A stretch of DNA of 64,000 nucleotides from Candidatus Rubrivivax defluviihabitans (lineage in GTDB: Bacteria; Pseudomonadota; Gammaproteobacteria; Burkholderiales; Burkholderiaceae_C), in NCBI GenBank assembly GCA_016709385.1, contig JADJMW010000011.1, forward strand, positions 62,001-126,000, read 5' to 3'. Numbering within the stretch: position 1 is the stretch's first letter; each line of letters starts with the position of its first letter. This document shows positions 16,348 through 25,544 of the stretch, piece after piece. The position numbers and the translations under genes are program-made. The notes under the pieces were generated by a model. It worked only from the letters and a program-made list of their open reading frames with translations. It ran no database searches and was not told the DNA's origin.

Positions 16348-17483
16348 TGGACACCACGCCGCTCGTCGACTGGGCCCCGCTGGCACGCCTGCTGCTGCTG
16401 GCGGCAACGATCGCGCTCGTGCCGCTGGCCTGGCTGTGGCTGCGCCAGCGCGGCAGCGACATGCGCGGCCGCCTGGCCGCCTTGACCGCGCTGACGATGT
16501 TCCTGACCTTCGACCTCGTGGTCTTCGGTTCTTTCACGCGGCTCACCGATTCCGGCCTGGGCTGCCCCGACTGGCCGGGCTGCTATGGCGAGGTCAGCCC
16601 CTTCGGCGCGCGCGACGACATCCACGCCGCGCAGTCGGCCACGCCGGGTGGCCCGGTCACCTGGTCGAAGGCCTGGATCGAGATGATCCACCGCTACCTG
16701 GCCATGACGGTGGGGGCGCTGATCCTGGTCATGGCCGTGGTGAGCTGGACCCAGCGCCAGCGGCTGCCGTTCTCGCCGTGGTGGCCGACGCTGACGCTGG
16801 TCTGGGTCGTCGTGCAGGGCCTGTTCGGCAAATACACCGTCACGCTCAAGCTCTACCCGCTGATCGTCACGCTGCACCTGCTGGGCGGACTGCTGCTGCT
16901 GGCGCTGCTGGCGGCGCAGCACGCCACCTTCAGCGGGCGGCGGTTGGTGCTCGGGCGCGCATTGCGGCGCGGCGCCTGGGTCGTGCTGGCGCTGCTGGGC
17001 GTGCAGATCGCACTCGGCGGCTGGGTCAGCAGCAACTATGCCGTGCTGGCCTGCACCGGCTTCCCACACTGCAACGGCAGCTGGTGGCCGGCCATGGACT
17101 TCGGCCATGGCTTCACGCTGCTGCGCGGCCTGGGCGAGGGGCGCGACGGCAGCGGCCTCACCTTCGAGGCGCTGGTGGCCGTGCACATGGCGCACCGCCT
17201 GTTCGCCCTGGCGGCCATCACCGCGCTGCTGTGGCTGGCGTGGCGGCTTTGGCGCCAGCCCGAAGCGGCGCTGCGCCGCCAGGGTGCCGGGCTGGCCGCG
17301 CTGACGGGGCTGCAGTTTGCCAGCGGACTGTCGAACGTGGTGCTCGGCTGGCCGCTGGTGGCGGCCCTGGGGCATAGCGCCGGCGCCGCGGGCATGGTGC
17401 TGTTGCTGACGCTGCTGCTGGCGCGCAGCGCCCCCGGCCGCGTGGCCGGCGCGGCACCGCGGCCGCTGGCGACGGCTGCCTAG
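16347..17483 (+). CDS. ctaA: Heme A synthase
   Basis: 378 residues with eight expected membrane helices. The COX15 signature GSFTRLTDSGLGCPDWPGCYG lies near residues 60-80. Two conserved histidine motifs (IEMIHRYLAM and VAVHMAHRLFAL) and a VLACTGFPHCNG loop with a cysteine pair are present. It oxidises the C8 methyl of heme O to give heme A. The start overlaps the preceding stop. ctaB follows 22 bp downstream, so heme O and heme A synthesis are coupled. Confidence 0.97.
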   Translation: MDTTPLVDWAPLARLLLLAATIALVPLAWLWLRQRGSDMRGRLAALTALTMFLTFDLVVFGSFTRLTDSGLGCPDWPGCYGEVSPFGARDDIHAAQSATPGGPVTWSKAWIEMIHRYLAMTVGALILVMAVVSWTQRQRLPFSPWWPTLTLVWVVVQGLFGKYTVTLKLYPLIVTLHLLGGLLLLALLAAQHATFSGRRLVLGRALRRGAWVVLALLGVQIALGGWVSSNYAVLACTGFPHCNGSWWPAMDFGHGFTLLRGLGEGRDGSGLTFEALVAVHMAHRLFALAAITALLWLAWRLWRQPEAALRRQGAGLAALTGLQFASGLSNVVLGWPLVAALGHSAGAAGMVLLLTLLLARSAPGRVAGAAPRPLATAA

Positions 17484-17505
17484 AATCAGGGCTCACTTCA
17501 CCCCG

Positions 17506-18423
17506 ATGGCCCACACCCTCATTGCCCCCCGCAGCCTGGCGACGCGCTGGTCGCAGTACTACGTGCTGACCAAGCCGCGCGTGGTGCAGCTCATCGTCTT
17601 CTGCGCGCTGATCGGCATGCTGCTGGCGCAACCCGGCCTGCCCGACTGGCGGCTGGCCGGCGCCGCCACCTTGGGCATCTGGCTGGTGGCCAGCGCGGCG
17701 GCGGCCTTCAACTGCCTCGTCGAGCAGCGCATCGACAGCCGCATGGCCCGCACCTCGTGGCGGCCCAGCGCCAAGGGCGAGTTGAGCTCGGCGCAGACGC
17801 TGGTCTTTTCCGCCGTGCTCTGCGCCCTGGGCAGTGCGCTGCTGTACTGGGCCGTGAACCCGCTGACCATGTGGCTGACCTTCGCCACCTTCGTCGGCTA
17901 CGCGGTCGTCTACACCGTGGTGCTGAAGCCGCTGACGCCGCAGAATATCGTCATCGGCGGCGCCTCGGGTGCCATGCCGCCGGTGCTGGGCTGGGCCGCG
18001 ATGACGGGCGAGGTGGGGCCCGAGGCGATGATGCTGTGCCTGATCATCTTCCTTTGGACGCCGCCGCATTTCTGGGCGCTGGCGCTGTACCGCGTGGAGG
18101 ACTACCGCAAGGCGGGCCTGCCCATGCTGCCCATCACCCACGGCCCCGAGTTCACGCGGCTGCAGGTGCTGCTGTACACGCTGGTGCTGTTCGCGGCCAC
18201 GCTGCTGCCTTTCGTCTACGGCATGAGCGGCTGGATCTACCTGCTGGCGGCGCTGGTCCTGGGCGGGATCTTCATCCTGTATGCGTGGCAGTTGTGGCGC
18301 GACTACAGCGACCTGCTCGCGCGGGCGACCTTCCGCTTCTCCATCTGGCACCTGTCGCTGCTGTTCGCCGCGCTGCTGCTCGACCACTACCTGAGCCCAT
18401 GGCTGTTTTCTTCCGCTTCCTGA
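17506..18423 (+). CDS. ctaB: Protoheme IX farnesyltransferase (heme O synthase)
   Basis: 305 residues, a nine-helix membrane prenyltransferase of the UbiA superfamily. It attaches a farnesyl group to heme B to give heme O. YYVLTKPRVVQLI at the N-terminus, NCLVEQRIDSRMARTSWRP and YTVVLKPLTPQNIVIGGASG are the family signatures. ATG at 17506. The 3' end overlaps the start of the sco gene by 25 bp in another frame. Confidence 0.97.
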   Translation: MAHTLIAPRSLATRWSQYYVLTKPRVVQLIVFCALIGMLLAQPGLPDWRLAGAATLGIWLVASAAAAFNCLVEQRIDSRMARTSWRPSAKGELSSAQTLVFSAVLCALGSALLYWAVNPLTMWLTFATFVGYAVVYTVVLKPLTPQNIVIGGASGAMPPVLGWAAMTGEVGPEAMMLCLIIFLWTPPHFWALALYRVEDYRKAGLPMLPITHGPEFTRLQVLLYTLVLFAATLLPFVYGMSGWIYLLAALVLGGIFILYAWQLWRDYSDLLARATFRFSIWHLSLLFAALLLDHYLSPWLFSSAS

Positions 18424-19034
18424 CCCTCCTGGCCCTGGCCACTCTGCTTGCCACCCCCCTGGCCGGGTGCGATCGCACCGCCACCCCGTCGTTCAAGGCC
18501 ATCGACATCACCGGCGCCGAATATGCGCAGGGCTTCGACCTGCCCGACGCCAGCGGCCAGCGCCGCACGCTGGCCGACTTCAAGGGCAAGGTCACGCTGG
18601 TCTTCTTCGGCTTCACGCACTGCCCCGACGTCTGCCCGACCACGCTGCTGGAGATCGCCGAGGTAAAGAAGGCGCTGGGCGCCGACGGCGAGCGCGTCCA
18701 GGGTGTCTTCGTCACCGTCGACCCCGAGCGCGACACGCCCGAGGTGTTGAAGGCCTACGTCGACAATTTCGGTGCCGGCTTCGTGGCCTTGCGCGGCACG
18801 ATGGAAGAAACGGCCGCGGTGGCCAAGGCCTTCAAGGTCTATTACGCCAAGGTGCCGGGGCAGGCGCCGGGCAGCTACACCATGGACCACACCGCAGGCG
18901 CCTATGTCTTCGACGCCAACGGTAAGGTGCGACTGTTCACGCGCTATGGCACGGGGGCCGAGGCGCTGAAGCACGATCTGCAGATCCTGCTGGCCCAGTC
19001 ACCGCCGGAGCCTAGACGGCCGACGGCGCGCTGA
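18399..19034 (+). CDS. SCO1/SenC family copper chaperone, lipoprotein
   Basis: 211 residues. A lipoprotein signal peptide ends in LATPLAGC (Cys24 lipidated). The thioredoxin-like domain carries the copper motif CPDVC and the distal histidine in TMDHTAGAYVF. SCO proteins deliver copper to, or reduce the cysteines of, the CuA site of subunit II. ATG at 18399 lies inside the end of ctaB, which indicates translational coupling. It is the last gene of the oxidase locus. Confidence 0.95.
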   Translation: MAVFFRFLTLLALATLLATPLAGCDRTATPSFKAIDITGAEYAQGFDLPDASGQRRTLADFKGKVTLVFFGFTHCPDVCPTTLLEIAEVKKALGADGERVQGVFVTVDPERDTPEVLKAYVDNFGAGFVALRGTMEETAAVAKAFKVYYAKVPGQAPGSYTMDHTAGAYVFDANGKVRLFTRYGTGAEALKHDLQILLAQSPPEPRRPTAR

Positions 19035-19054
19035 CTCCAGGCCAAGTCGCTTGC

Positions 19055-19078
19055 GCGGAACCGGCTCCGCCGGTCCGC
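19055..19078. repeat. GC-rich imperfect hairpin after the sco gene
   Basis: GCGGAACCGGC and GCCGGTCCGC pair around TCC, with one bulged A. It lies 20 bp after the sco stop and directly before a second hairpin. The sequence looks like a dispersed intergenic element of this bacterial group. Confidence 0.55.
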
Positions 19079-19083
19079 TGCAA

Positions 19084-19127
19084 GAGCCCCCCCGGGGGGT
19101 GGCGAGCGCTAGCGAGCCTGGGGGCTC
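19084..19127. terminator. Large hairpin shared by sco and rpoH 3' ends
   Basis: GAGCCCCC and GGGGGCTC form an 8-bp stem enclosing a loop that itself contains the palindrome CGCTAGCG. The right arm overlaps the rpoH stop codon. It probably ends transcription from both convergent genes, although no T-run is visible. Confidence 0.6.
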
Positions 19128-20040
19128 ACATCAATGCCTTTCGCATCTTCTTCAGCGCCGCCACCTCGATCTGGCGGATGCGCTCGGCGCTCACGCCGTA
19201 TTCGGCCGCCAGTTCGTGCAGCGTCATGCCACCCGAGGCGTCGTCGTTGACCTTCAGCCAGCGTTCCTCGACGATGCGGCGGCTGCGCGCGTCCAGCGTC
19301 TGCAGCGCCTGCGCGATGCCGTCGCCGGCCAGCCAGTCGCGGTGCAGGGCTTCCAGGCGCCGCGTCGGTTCGCTGCTGTCGTCGGCCAGGTAGGCGATGG
19401 GGGCGTAGCTCTCCTCGCTGTCGTCGCTCTGCGGCTCCAGCGCCACGTCGCCGCCGGTCAGCCGGGTTTCCATCTCGATCACCTCGGCCGGCTTGACGTT
19501 CAGCGCACGCGCCATCGTGTCCACCTCGGCCGGAGTGAGCGTATTGCGGTGCGTGTCGGCGTCGAGCGCGTCTTCCTTCAGGCCCTGCTTCATCGAGCGC
19601 AGGTTGAAGAACAGCTTGCGCTGGGCCTTGGTGGTGGCCACCTTGACCATGCGCCAGTTCTTCAGGATGTATTCGTGGATCTCGGCCTTGATCCAGTGCA
19701 TGGCGTAGCTCACCAGGCGCACACCCTGCTCGGGGTCGAAGCGCTTGACGGCCTTCATCAGGCCCACGTTGCCTTCCTGGATGAGGTCGCCCTGCGGCAG
19801 GCCGTAGCCCAGGTACTGGCGCGAGATCGACACCACCAGCCGCAGGTGCGAAAGCACCAGCCGCCCGGCGGCCTGCACGTCGCCCCGTTCGCGCAGCTTG
19901 CGCGCGTAGTCCAGTTCCTGCTCGTGCGTGAGCATGGGCAAGCGGTTCACCGCCGTGACATAGGCATCCAGGTTACCGAGCGAGGGCACCAGCGACCAGG
20001 GATCGCGAACGGTCAGGGCATGCGAAGCGGATGGTTTCAT
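19126..20040 (-). CDS. rpoH: RNA polymerase sigma-32 factor
   Basis: 304 residues. It is the heat-shock sigma factor directing transcription of chaperone and protease genes. The region 2 segment DLIQEGNVGLMKAVKRFDPE, the RpoH box QRKLFFNLR (region 2.4/3 boundary), and a C-terminal helix-turn-helix (TLHELAAEYGVSAERIRQIE) are visible. The ATG at 20040 matches the family N-terminus. A CIRCE operator lies 43 nt upstream, so expression is probably repressed by HrcA as well. Confidence 0.97.
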   Translation of the reverse strand: MKPSASHALTVRDPWSLVPSLGNLDAYVTAVNRLPMLTHEQELDYARKLRERGDVQAAGRLVLSHLRLVVSISRQYLGYGLPQGDLIQEGNVGLMKAVKRFDPEQGVRLVSYAMHWIKAEIHEYILKNWRMVKVATTKAQRKLFFNLRSMKQGLKEDALDADTHRNTLTPAEVDTMARALNVKPAEVIEMETRLTGGDVALEPQSDDSEESYAPIAYLADDSSEPTRRLEALHRDWLAGDGIAQALQTLDARSRRIVEERWLKVNDDASGGMTLHELAAEYGVSAERIRQIEVAALKKMRKALM

Positions 20041-20082
20041 GCGGTTTGGGATAACGAGTGAAGCTGATCGGTTCCACAAATA

Positions 20083-20109
20083 TTAGCACTCTCCAGCGAC
20101 GAGTGCTGA
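20083..20109. promoter_or_regulatory. CIRCE element (HrcA operator) upstream of rpoH
   Basis: TTAGCACTC, 9 nt, GAGTGCTGA. This matches the CIRCE consensus TTAGCACTC-N9-GAGTGCTAA at all but one base with the exact 9-nt spacer. It lies 43 nt before the rpoH start and overlaps a TAATAT that could be the rpoH -10 on the minus strand. HrcA binding here would block rpoH transcription until heat stress titrates HrcA activity. Only rpoH is positioned to be controlled, since the upstream kinase reads toward rpoH. Confidence 0.9.
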
Positions 20110-20186
20110 TACCACGAAGCGTCGGGTCATGCGTAGCGTATCCAAGGTCGAAATTTCGACGGAAATTAGAAAGTGTTCGCTCACAT

Positions 20187-23100
20187 TCATAGACGGGACT
20201 GAACACTTTCCAGCACGCCGTCCACGAGTTTCAGGAATTGCGTGACGTCCAGCGGCTTGGTCACGTAGTGCGCCGCGCCCAGGGTCAACGCCTGTTCCAT
20301 GTGCTTCGGCGACGCGTCGGCCGAGACCACGATCACCGGAATGCTGGCCAGCAGGTCGTCGGCCTTCAGGTGCCGCAGCAGTTCCAGCCCGCTGACGTCG
20401 GGCAATTGCATGTCGAGCAGGATCAGGTCGGGGCGCCGGTGCCGGATGCCGGCCACGCCGTCCAGTCCCAGCGCCGAGCATTCCAGCACGATCTGCTCGC
20501 GCATCGCCAGCACGCCGCGCATGACCTCGATATTGATCGCGTTGTCTTCCACGTAGTGCACCAGGCGCTGCTCGTAGGGGGCGGGCCGGGCGGCGCCGGG
20601 GTCTGCCGCTGGTGTTCCGGCCGCCTCTGCGGCCGGCAGGCGCAGCGTGAAGGTGGAACCGGCATCGGCCCGGCTGTCGGCTTTCAGCGTGCCGCCCATC
20701 AGTTCGGCCAGGCGGCGACTGATGACGAGGCCGATGCCCGTGCCTTCGATGCCGCTGTTCTCGCGCCCCAGTCGGTTGTAGGGCTGGAACAGCGCCGCCA
20801 TCTGGTCTTCGGTCATGCCCAGCCCGGTGTCGGCGACCGTGATCTCGACCAGGCCACCGTCCGCGCGGCGCGAGCCGATGCTGACCTGGCCGCCGCGCCG
20901 GTTGTACTTGACCGCGTTGCTCAGCAGGTTGGTCAGGATCTGCTTCACGCGCGTGGCGTCGCCCTGCACGGCCGGGGCCTCCGCGGCCAGACGCTCCTCC
21001 AGCGTGAGGCCGAGCTTCGCTGCGGGGGCTTCGATCAGGGCGCGGCAGGCCGATACCAGCGGCGCCAGTGGCAGCGGCTCCAGCACCAGCGGCACGGTGC
21101 CGGCCTCCATGCGCGCCAGGTCCAGCGTGTCGTTGATCATTTCCAGCAGGTGCCAGCCGGCGCGCTGGATCTGCTGCGCCCACTCGGTCTGGTGCGGTGC
21201 CAGCCCGGGCTCGTGATCCATGCCCAGCAACTGCGCGAAGCCGATCATCGCGTTCAGCGGCGTGCGCAGTTCATGGCTCATGCGCGAGAGGAAGTCGCTC
21301 TTGGCGCGGTTGGCGGCCTCGGCGCGGCGCAGTGCGTCCTCCGACGCCTGCAGCTGCAGGTGTTCGGTGATGTCCTCCAGCACGCCCACGATGCGCACCA
21401 CGCGGCCGCGCTCGTTGCGCAGCGCCGCCGCACTCACGCGCACCCGCAGTTCCCGCTGGTCGGCACGGCGCAGCCGCACCGGTTCGAGCACGGGGTCGGG
21501 CATTCCGGCGAAGAGGTCGCGCCGCTGGCGCGCCACGCGGGCCACGTCGTCGGGGTGCACGATCTCCAGCACCGAGCGTCCGCGCAGGGCACCGTTGCTG
21601 CAGCCCGTCATCTGGCACAGCTGCGCATTGCCTTCGATGATGCGGCCCCCGGGGTCGAGGAACATCATGCCGATGGGCGCATGGTCGAAGATGCTGCGCA
21701 GGCGCTGCTCGCTCTCAAGCAGCGCCTGCTCGGCCCCGGCGCGCTCGGTGGCGTGCTGCTGGAGTCTGGCGGTGGCCGACTGCACGGCCAGCTCGGTGCG
21801 CCTGCTGTGCCCGGTGACGGTGAGCAGCAGCGCGCCGAGCATGGCCGCCGAGGCCAGTCCCGCCAGCGACAGCAGCCAGGCCGTCTCGCGCTGCTGGCCG
21901 GGTACGCTGGCCACGGCGGCGCCGACACGCAGTTCGTAGCTGCGGTCGCCGAGCTGCAGCGCGCGCCGGGTGGCGAAACCGGTGTCGGCGGCCCCGTCGG
22001 CGGCGTCGCAATCGGCGGACCCGGCCAGGCGGCGGTGGGCTGCCGGGGCGGCGGGGTCGACCAGGCACCAGCGCAGGTAGGTCTGGTCCGCAGGTGCCAG
22101 GCCGGCCAGTGCGGCCTCGGCGCGCAGGCTGACGAAGACGACGCCGCTGAAGGCAGCGATGCGTGTGGCCTCGTTGTCCGGTTCACCGCGGTACAGCGCC
22201 TGGTAGACGACGATGCCGGTCTCCTGCGCCGCCGACTGCGTGAGCCGGAAACCCGCCGTGGCGGCCGGCTGGCCGCTGCGGCGCGTGGCCAGGATGGCGG
22301 CGCGCGCTTCCGGTACCGACAGCGCGTTCACACCCAGCGCGGCCGCATTGCCGCTGGCCGGTACCACGTGCCGCAAGGCCACCACTTCGCCGTCGGCAGC
22401 GCGTGCGGCACCGCCGTCGCGGTCGAAGACCTGGTAGCCGGCCAGGCCCTGCGCCTGCGCCCGGGCCTCGAACGCCGGCAGCGCGTCCAGACCCACGCGG
22501 GCGCTGTGCCCCATGGCTTGCAGCGGAATCGGCTGCGCCAGCCACCAGCGCGCGGCGTCGCGCAGCGCGATATCGTCCAGGTCACCGCGCGCGAGCGCCG
22601 CACTGTGCAGCGCCTGCAGCGCATACAGCGGCGCGCTCAGTCGCGCATGGGCTTCCGTCGCCAGGCCGTCTGCGCCGCGCTCGAAGGTGGCCATCAGCCG
22701 TTGGCGGTCGAGCCGGTCCAGTTGGACCATCGCCGCGGCCAGCAGCGCCAGCGCCACCAGCATGGGCAGGCCCACCGTGCGCCGCCGTGGGCGCCAGTCC
22801 TCGCGCGGGCGGCCGATGAGCGTCAGCGCCAGGGGAGCCGCGATGAGCACACCCAAGGTGTCGCCGGCCCACCAGGTGAGCCAGGTCGCCGGCGCGGCGT
22901 CCACGCCGATGGCGCCGTTGAACAGCAAGGCCGGAATGCCCACGCTCGCGCTCACGGTGCAGGCCACCAGGCCGCCCAGCCCGCCGGCCAGCACGATGTC
23001 GCGCGGCGCATGCAGCGGCGCCGGCAGGCCCACGAAACGCCGGATCAGCGCGGCGCCGAGTCCGGCCTGCAGGGCCGCACCGGCGCCTATGACCAGCGGC

Positions 23101-23396
23101 AGCACCAGAAGCGCCGGCCCAGCCTGGCCGCGCAGCGCGCCGAGCGCGCCGTTGACGAAGAAGGATCCCAGCAGCACGCCCGGCAGCGCGGCGCGCCCGA
23201 AGGTGAGCGTGGCTGCGAGCGCGATGCCGGCGGCCGGGTACAGCGGCGAGGCATATCCCGGCGGTTCGGCCAGCACCAGCCCCAGGCCACCCACGGCCGC
23301 GTAGGCCGCGGCGGTGGCGAGTGCCACGACCCAGGCCCAGGCGGGCGTGGACGCGCGCGGCGGTGGCGCCGAGAGCGGCGCGGGAATGGTGGTCAT
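20187..23396 (-). CDS. Hybrid sensor histidine kinase (MASE1-CHASE-PAS-HisKA-HATPase-REC)
   Basis: 1069 residues from the ATG at 23396; an ATG at 23429 would add 11 residues. About residues 15-200 form a MASE1-type integral membrane sensor (ending WWAGDTLGVLIAAPLAL). Next come a CHASE-like extracellular domain (about 225-490) and a further helix near 520. A PAS domain follows (SIFDHAPIGMMFLD to VLEDITEH), then HisKA with phospho-accepting His708 in SHELRTPLNA. The ATPase boxes are NLLSNAVKYN, DTGLGM and GTGIGL. A C-terminal receiver has Asp995 in LLDMQLPD and the TKP lysine. No output partner is adjacent, so the signalling target is unknown. Confidence 0.92.
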   Translation of the reverse strand: MTTIPAPLSAPPPRASTPAWAWVVALATAAAYAAVGGLGLVLAEPPGYASPLYPAAGIALAATLTFGRAALPGVLLGSFFVNGALGALRGQAGPALLVLPLVIGAGAALQAGLGAALIRRFVGLPAPLHAPRDIVLAGGLGGLVACTVSASVGIPALLFNGAIGVDAAPATWLTWWAGDTLGVLIAAPLALTLIGRPREDWRPRRRTVGLPMLVALALLAAAMVQLDRLDRQRLMATFERGADGLATEAHARLSAPLYALQALHSAALARGDLDDIALRDAARWWLAQPIPLQAMGHSARVGLDALPAFEARAQAQGLAGYQVFDRDGGAARAADGEVVALRHVVPASGNAAALGVNALSVPEARAAILATRRSGQPAATAGFRLTQSAAQETGIVVYQALYRGEPDNEATRIAAFSGVVFVSLRAEAALAGLAPADQTYLRWCLVDPAAPAAHRRLAGSADCDAADGAADTGFATRRALQLGDRSYELRVGAAVASVPGQQRETAWLLSLAGLASAAMLGALLLTVTGHSRRTELAVQSATARLQQHATERAGAEQALLESEQRLRSIFDHAPIGMMFLDPGGRIIEGNAQLCQMTGCSNGALRGRSVLEIVHPDDVARVARQRRDLFAGMPDPVLEPVRLRRADQRELRVRVSAAALRNERGRVVRIVGVLEDITEHLQLQASEDALRRAEAANRAKSDFLSRMSHELRTPLNAMIGFAQLLGMDHEPGLAPHQTEWAQQIQRAGWHLLEMINDTLDLARMEAGTVPLVLEPLPLAPLVSACRALIEAPAAKLGLTLEERLAAEAPAVQGDATRVKQILTNLLSNAVKYNRRGGQVSIGSRRADGGLVEITVADTGLGMTEDQMAALFQPYNRLGRENSGIEGTGIGLVISRRLAELMGGTLKADSRADAGSTFTLRLPAAEAAGTPAADPGAARPAPYEQRLVHYVEDNAINIEVMRGVLAMREQIVLECSALGLDGVAGIRHRRPDLILLDMQLPDVSGLELLRHLKADDLLASIPVIVVSADASPKHMEQALTLGAAHYVTKPLDVTQFLKLVDGVLESVQSRL

Positions 23397-23466
23397 CGGG
23401 GGTCTCGTTACAACGGTGCCGCCCGGCATCGGGCGCGGGACAAGCGCGCGTGTCCGTCGTGGCAGG

Positions 23467-24561
23467 TCAGACGTTGAACAGGAAGTTCAGCACATCGCCG
23501 TCCTTGACCACGTATTCCTTGCCCTCGGAGCGCATCTTGCCCGCCTCCTTGGCGCCGTGTTCGCCCTGGCAGGCGATGAAGTCGTCGAAGGCGATGGTCT
23601 GGGCGCGAATGAAGCCGCGTTCGAAATCGGTGTGGATGACGCCGGCCGCCTGCGGCGCGGTATCGCCGATGTGGATGGTCCAGGCGCGCACCTCCTTCAC
23701 GCCGGCGGTGAAATAGGTCTGCAGGCCGAGCAGCTTGAAGGCGGCGCGGATGAGGCGGTTCAGCCCCGGCTCGTCCTGCCCCATCTCGTGCAGGAAGAGG
23801 GCCTTGTCCTCGTCGGACATGTCGGCCAGCTCGGCTTCGGTCTTGGCGCAGATGGCCACCACCGGGGCGTTCTGCTTTGCCGCGAAGGCTTCCAGCCGCG
23901 TCAGGAAGGGGTTGTCGTGGAAGCCGTCCTCGGCCACGTTGGCGACGAACATCGCCGGCTTGGCGGTGATCAGGCACAGCGGCTTGAGGATGGCCAGTTC
24001 CTCCTTGCTGAAATCAATGCCGCGCACCGGCTGCGCCTGGTCCAGCGCGGCCTGGCACTTCTCCAGCACCTTGACCAGCGCCGCGGCCTCCTTGTCGTTG
24101 CCCGAGCGCGCCGCCTTCACGTAGCGGTGCAGGCTCTTCTCCACCGTGGCCAGGTCGGCCAGGCAGAGTTCGGTCTGGATGACCTCGATGTCGGAGAGGG
24201 GGTCCACCTTGCCGGCGACGTGGATGACGTTGTCGTCCTCGAAGCAGCGCACCACGTTGACGATGGCGTCGGTCTCGCGGATGTGGCTCAGGAACTGGTT
24301 GCCCAGGCCCTCGCCCTTGCTGGCGCCGGCCACGAGGCCGGCGATGTCGACGAACTCCACGATCGCCGGCACCACGCGCTCGGGCTTCACGATGGCGGCC
24401 AGTTGCTGCAGCCGCGGGTCGGGCAGTTCCACCACGCCGACATTGGGCTCGATGGTGCAGAACGGGTAGTTCTCGGCCGCGATGCCGGCCTTGGTGAGGG
24501 CATTGAAGAGGGTCGACTTGCCGACGTTGGGCAGGCCGACGATGCCGCACTTGAGGCTCAT
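23467..24561 (-). CDS. ychF: Redox-regulated ATPase YchF
   Basis: 364 residues. It is an Obg-family P-loop protein that prefers ATP over GTP and associates with ribosomes. The P-loop is GLPNVGKST (residues 9-17), followed by DIAGLVAGASKGEGLGNQFL (switch region) and a C-terminal TGS domain (YFTAGVKEVRAWT, IHTDFERGFIRA). ATG at 24561. It is divergent from the pirin gene 55 bp away. Confidence 0.97.
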   Translation of the reverse strand: MSLKCGIVGLPNVGKSTLFNALTKAGIAAENYPFCTIEPNVGVVELPDPRLQQLAAIVKPERVVPAIVEFVDIAGLVAGASKGEGLGNQFLSHIRETDAIVNVVRCFEDDNVIHVAGKVDPLSDIEVIQTELCLADLATVEKSLHRYVKAARSGNDKEAAALVKVLEKCQAALDQAQPVRGIDFSKEELAILKPLCLITAKPAMFVANVAEDGFHDNPFLTRLEAFAAKQNAPVVAICAKTEAELADMSDEDKALFLHEMGQDEPGLNRLIRAAFKLLGLQTYFTAGVKEVRAWTIHIGDTAPQAAGVIHTDFERGFIRAQTIAFDDFIACQGEHGAKEAGKMRSEGKEYVVKDGDVLNFLFNV

Positions 24562-24604
24562 GGGAGACTTTCGCGTAAGAGAAGCGGTAAACCCGCGATT
24601 TTCC

Positions 24605-24610
24605 TACACT
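24605..24610 (+). promoter_or_regulatory. TACACT -10 box, leaderless arrangement
   Basis: TACACT ends 6 nt before the pirin ATG at 24617, within CCTACACTGCG, very like the CCTACAATGCG before the UbiH-type gene at 28596. The expected transcription start coincides with the start codon. No good -35 is seen. Confidence 0.45.
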
Positions 24611-24616
24611 GCGCCG

Positions 24617-25492
24617 ATGAACCCCAGCCACCTGTCGCTGCACCCGCACAAGAAGGACCTCGGCGGCGGCTTCGTCGTGCGCCGGCTGCTGCCCGCGGCG
24701 GCGCGGCAGGCGGTCGGTCCCTTCCTGTTCTTCGACCACTTCGGGCCCATCGACGTGCGAGCGGACGAGCAGCACGACGTGCGGCCGCACCCGCACATCG
24801 GCCTGGCCACCGTGACCTATCTCTTCGAAGGCGCGGTGCTGCACCGCGACTCCACCGGCGCGGTGCAGCGCATCGAGCCCGGCGCCATCAACTGGATGAC
24901 CGCCGGCCGCGGCATCGTGCACAGCGAGCGCACCCCGGACGACCTGCGCGGCCTGGCGCGGCGCAGCCACGGCCTGCAGCTGTGGGCGGCGCTGCCGGCG
25001 GCCGACGAGGAAACCGAGCCCGGCTTCGCGCACACGCCAGCGGCGGCGCTGCCGCAGCTGGAAGTCGGCGGGGCCACGGTGCGGGTGCTGATCGGCAGTG
25101 CCTTCGGCGAGAGCTCGCCGGTGGCGGTGCGCTCGCCGATGCTGTACCTGGACATCGCACTGGCCGCAGGCGACGCCTTCCCGCTGCCACCGGCCGCGGA
25201 GCGCGCCATCTACGTGGTCGACGGCGCCGTCACGCTGGACGGCGATGCGGTGCCACCGCAGACGATGCGGCTGCTGGCCGCCGGCGACGAGCCCATGCTG
25301 GCCGCCGACGGCAGCGCCCGCGTCGTGCTCATCGGCGGCGACCCGCTGGGGCCGCGGCACATGTGGTGGAATTTCGTCTCGTCACGCCGGGAGCGCATCG
25401 TGCAGGCCGCCGACGACTGGGCGGCGCAGCGTTTGGGCGCCGTGCCGGGCGAAACCGAATTCATTCCGTTGCCCGAGCGGCGGCCGGGCTGA
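24617..25492 (+). CDS. Pirin family protein
   Basis: 291 residues with two cupin domains. The N-terminal metal site is visible as RPHPHIGLATVTYLFEG with downstream HSER. GAINWMTAGRGIVHSE and GLQLWAALP are pirin signatures, and PRHMWWNFVSS marks the C-terminal half. Bacterial pirins are iron-containing nuclear-pirin homologues, some with quercetinase activity; the substrate here is unknown. ATG at 24617 without a ribosome binding site. Confidence 0.92.
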   Translation: MNPSHLSLHPHKKDLGGGFVVRRLLPAAARQAVGPFLFFDHFGPIDVRADEQHDVRPHPHIGLATVTYLFEGAVLHRDSTGAVQRIEPGAINWMTAGRGIVHSERTPDDLRGLARRSHGLQLWAALPAADEETEPGFAHTPAAALPQLEVGGATVRVLIGSAFGESSPVAVRSPMLYLDIALAAGDAFPLPPAAERAIYVVDGAVTLDGDAVPPQTMRLLAAGDEPMLAADGSARVVLIGGDPLGPRHMWWNFVSSRRERIVQAADDWAAQRLGAVPGETEFIPLPERRPG

Positions 25493-25544
25493 ACCGGCGC
25501 CCCACGGTACGCGCGGGCCAGCGCGCCCGCCGCGTGTCAATCGT

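Noticed and set aside
20238..23477. 1079-codon plus-strand frame opposite the hybrid histidine kinase
   Set aside because: The minus strand encodes clear MASE1, HisKA, HATPase and receiver motifs. The plus-strand frame is a GC-bias shadow without conserved motifs.
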